Positions 62,611-63,822 of a stretch of DNA of 63,822 nt are shown here, in pieces. Each line of letters starts with the position of its first letter. Positions within the stretch are counted from its first letter, which is position 1. The DNA comes from Phoronis australis (Eukaryota; Phoronida; Phoronidae). Below the pieces are notes generated by a model. The model had not been told where the DNA came from. It did no database searches and saw only the letters and a list, made by a program, of their open reading frames with translations. The stretch spans positions 436,001 through 499,822 of the forward strand of contig NMRA01000330.1 in assembly GCA_002633005.1 (NCBI GenBank), given 5' to 3'. The position numbers were made by a program, and so were the translations under genes.

Positions 62611-63716
62611 CGAGGGGCTTGCCATCAGACGTCAATTGTGCCTTCCTATCACGCACCCTCAAATACGCCAGGATATCTGCACCACTAACAGCTAATACAC
62701 ATCTCAAACTCAACATTCTTACATGAATTATTCAAAATCACTCAAAAGTGCTTAGTCAGTCAGACCAATGTTTTGAAAGTACTCCAAAACCGGAACTTGT
62801 CGTCTGGTCTGGGAAGATATAAAAGTAATTTATGTAGTAATTAAAAATGTAGTAAAGCTGTATATTTATTTACGTTTAAGTAACAAATTAGTATATAGAA
62901 TCAAGCAAAGTTAAAAAAGTAAGATTTTTCAAATAATAACATTTTTAAAAGTTTAAAACAGAATTTCTATTAATTTTTAAAACAAAATTAGACGTTTCTG
63001 CGGCTTACTTCAAACCCCCACAGACGGCGGTAGTATATGGGACCCAAATTTGTTGTCGGGGATTTTCTTGGAATACTGTGGCTCGAATAAGACTAATATC
63101 CTGAGTCCGCACATTCATGTCGCTGTTAAGTTTCTTTAATCCGACTACTTGAGTGTATCAAGAAAACGATGCAACAGTAAGTTTCACGAGATTCTTCATT
63201 ATTTTTGGTTATTTTTTAGCTAGTCGGACGTAGCGGTCCCACTTTCAACCACCATAACTCATGCTATGAACATTCCCACTAAATAAAATTGGTTCTAACC
63301 CCAGTGGTTAAGGTAAACGGCGGGGTATGGAAAATCAAACTAGACCGTATTTATCCACCTTGGCTGAGTCGCACTCGGCTCACGATCAAAGGGATGCCGC
63401 CAGGCTGCTCTAGTCATCGAGTCACGAGCGAGGATAATTGGCTTCGCTCATGCGGATATGATCAGCTGATTACAATCTAGCTAGCAGACTGTACTTTTTA
63501 TGGTGAGAGTTTTACGTAGTTTTTACTGTAATATTTGAAAAGAGGAGCGAAAACAAATATGAGTACAACTTTGAATTTTTCAAATCGGCCCAGGATAAGA
63601 GATTTTGCAACACAGCAACACTCACGATTACTTTCATTCGGCGCGCACTAATACAAAAATATAGGACCCAAGTTATTTAGATTTTGGAACACATGCATTG
63701 CAATATTCAAAATACT
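62611..63716. other. Intergenic, no gene seen
   Basis: AT-rich, no exon or RNA gene recognised between the inverted repeat and the polyadenylation signal of the right-edge gene. Confidence 0.45.
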
Positions 63717-63722
63717 TTTATT
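63717..63722 (-). promoter_or_regulatory. Polyadenylation signal AATAAA for the right-edge gene
   Basis: Minus-strand AATAAA 46 bases past the TGA at 63768-63770. The spacing suits a short 3' UTR. Confidence 0.45.
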
Positions 63723-63767
63723 ATGAATCTTACAAGCTGTAAAACGACGTTGTTAATTTCATTGTGT

Positions 63768-63822
63768 TCATTCATTGTCATCCGTCAAATCGGCAATTTC
63801 CGAGATGTGATCTGCGGCGTGC
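63768..63822 (-). CDS. Possible C-terminal end of a gene running off the window
   Basis: The minus-strand frame from the window edge reads HAADHISEIADLTDDNE followed by TGA, with an AATAAA shortly after. The residues look like an ordinary acidic C-terminus. Only 17 codons are visible, so neither identity nor reality of the gene can be settled here. Confidence 0.35.
   Translation of the reverse strand, partial: HAADHISEIADLTDDNE

Overview
The window is eukaryotic, most likely from an invertebrate deuterostome. It has spliced genes with GT-AG introns of about 0.2 to 2.5 kb, abundant dispersed repeats and MITE-like elements, several intronic minisatellites, and one assembly gap. My best guess is a cephalochordate (amphioxus, Branchiostoma). 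The gene content fits, and so does a habit seen here of tandem repeats that begin at the 5' end of introns and carry the splice donor with them. This is inference, not a database result.

Layout. (1) 1-2950: repeat-rich 5' flank with a 177-bp foldback element and a tRNA-like SINE relic. (2) 2951-10363 (+): complete six-exon zinc exporter of the SLC30A2/3/4/8 group (473 aa). (3) 10364-27105: about 17 kb with no gene I can support. It holds three copies of one non-autonomous transposon (two in inverted orientation around a 609-bp N gap), a 435-bp MITE and a decayed membrane-protein ORF. (4) 27106-35730 (+): complete 11-exon, single-domain, secreted angiotensin-converting-enzyme homologue (655 aa) with zinc ligands intact. 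(5) 36391-41749 (-): three small exons that join in phase into an unrecognised 133-aa signal-peptide, single-pass membrane protein. (6) 41750-45700: 33-bp minisatellite, dispersed repeat, and a possible small membrane-protein exon (+). (7) 45701-61273 (-): complete 15-coding-exon NUB1 homologue (NEDD8 ultimate buster 1, 608 aa) whose introns are packed with minisatellites and dispersed repeats. (8) 61274-63822: large inverted repeat upstream of NUB1, then the 3' end of another minus-strand gene running off the right edge.

All four gene models were built by hand. Exon phases agree at every junction and the total lengths are multiples of three, which is strong internal support. The genes are functionally unrelated (zinc export, peptide cleavage, NEDD8/ubiquitin-like turnover).

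The most unusual feature is recurrent tandem duplication across exon-intron 5' junctions. It occurs as 33 bp x8 in NUB1 intron 6, 18 bp x2 at NUB1 exon 13, and 35 bp x3 at exon 2 of the small membrane-protein gene. Each array creates a row of equivalent splice donors. Both NUB1 arrays keep the reading frame; the third would truncate the cytoplasmic tail.
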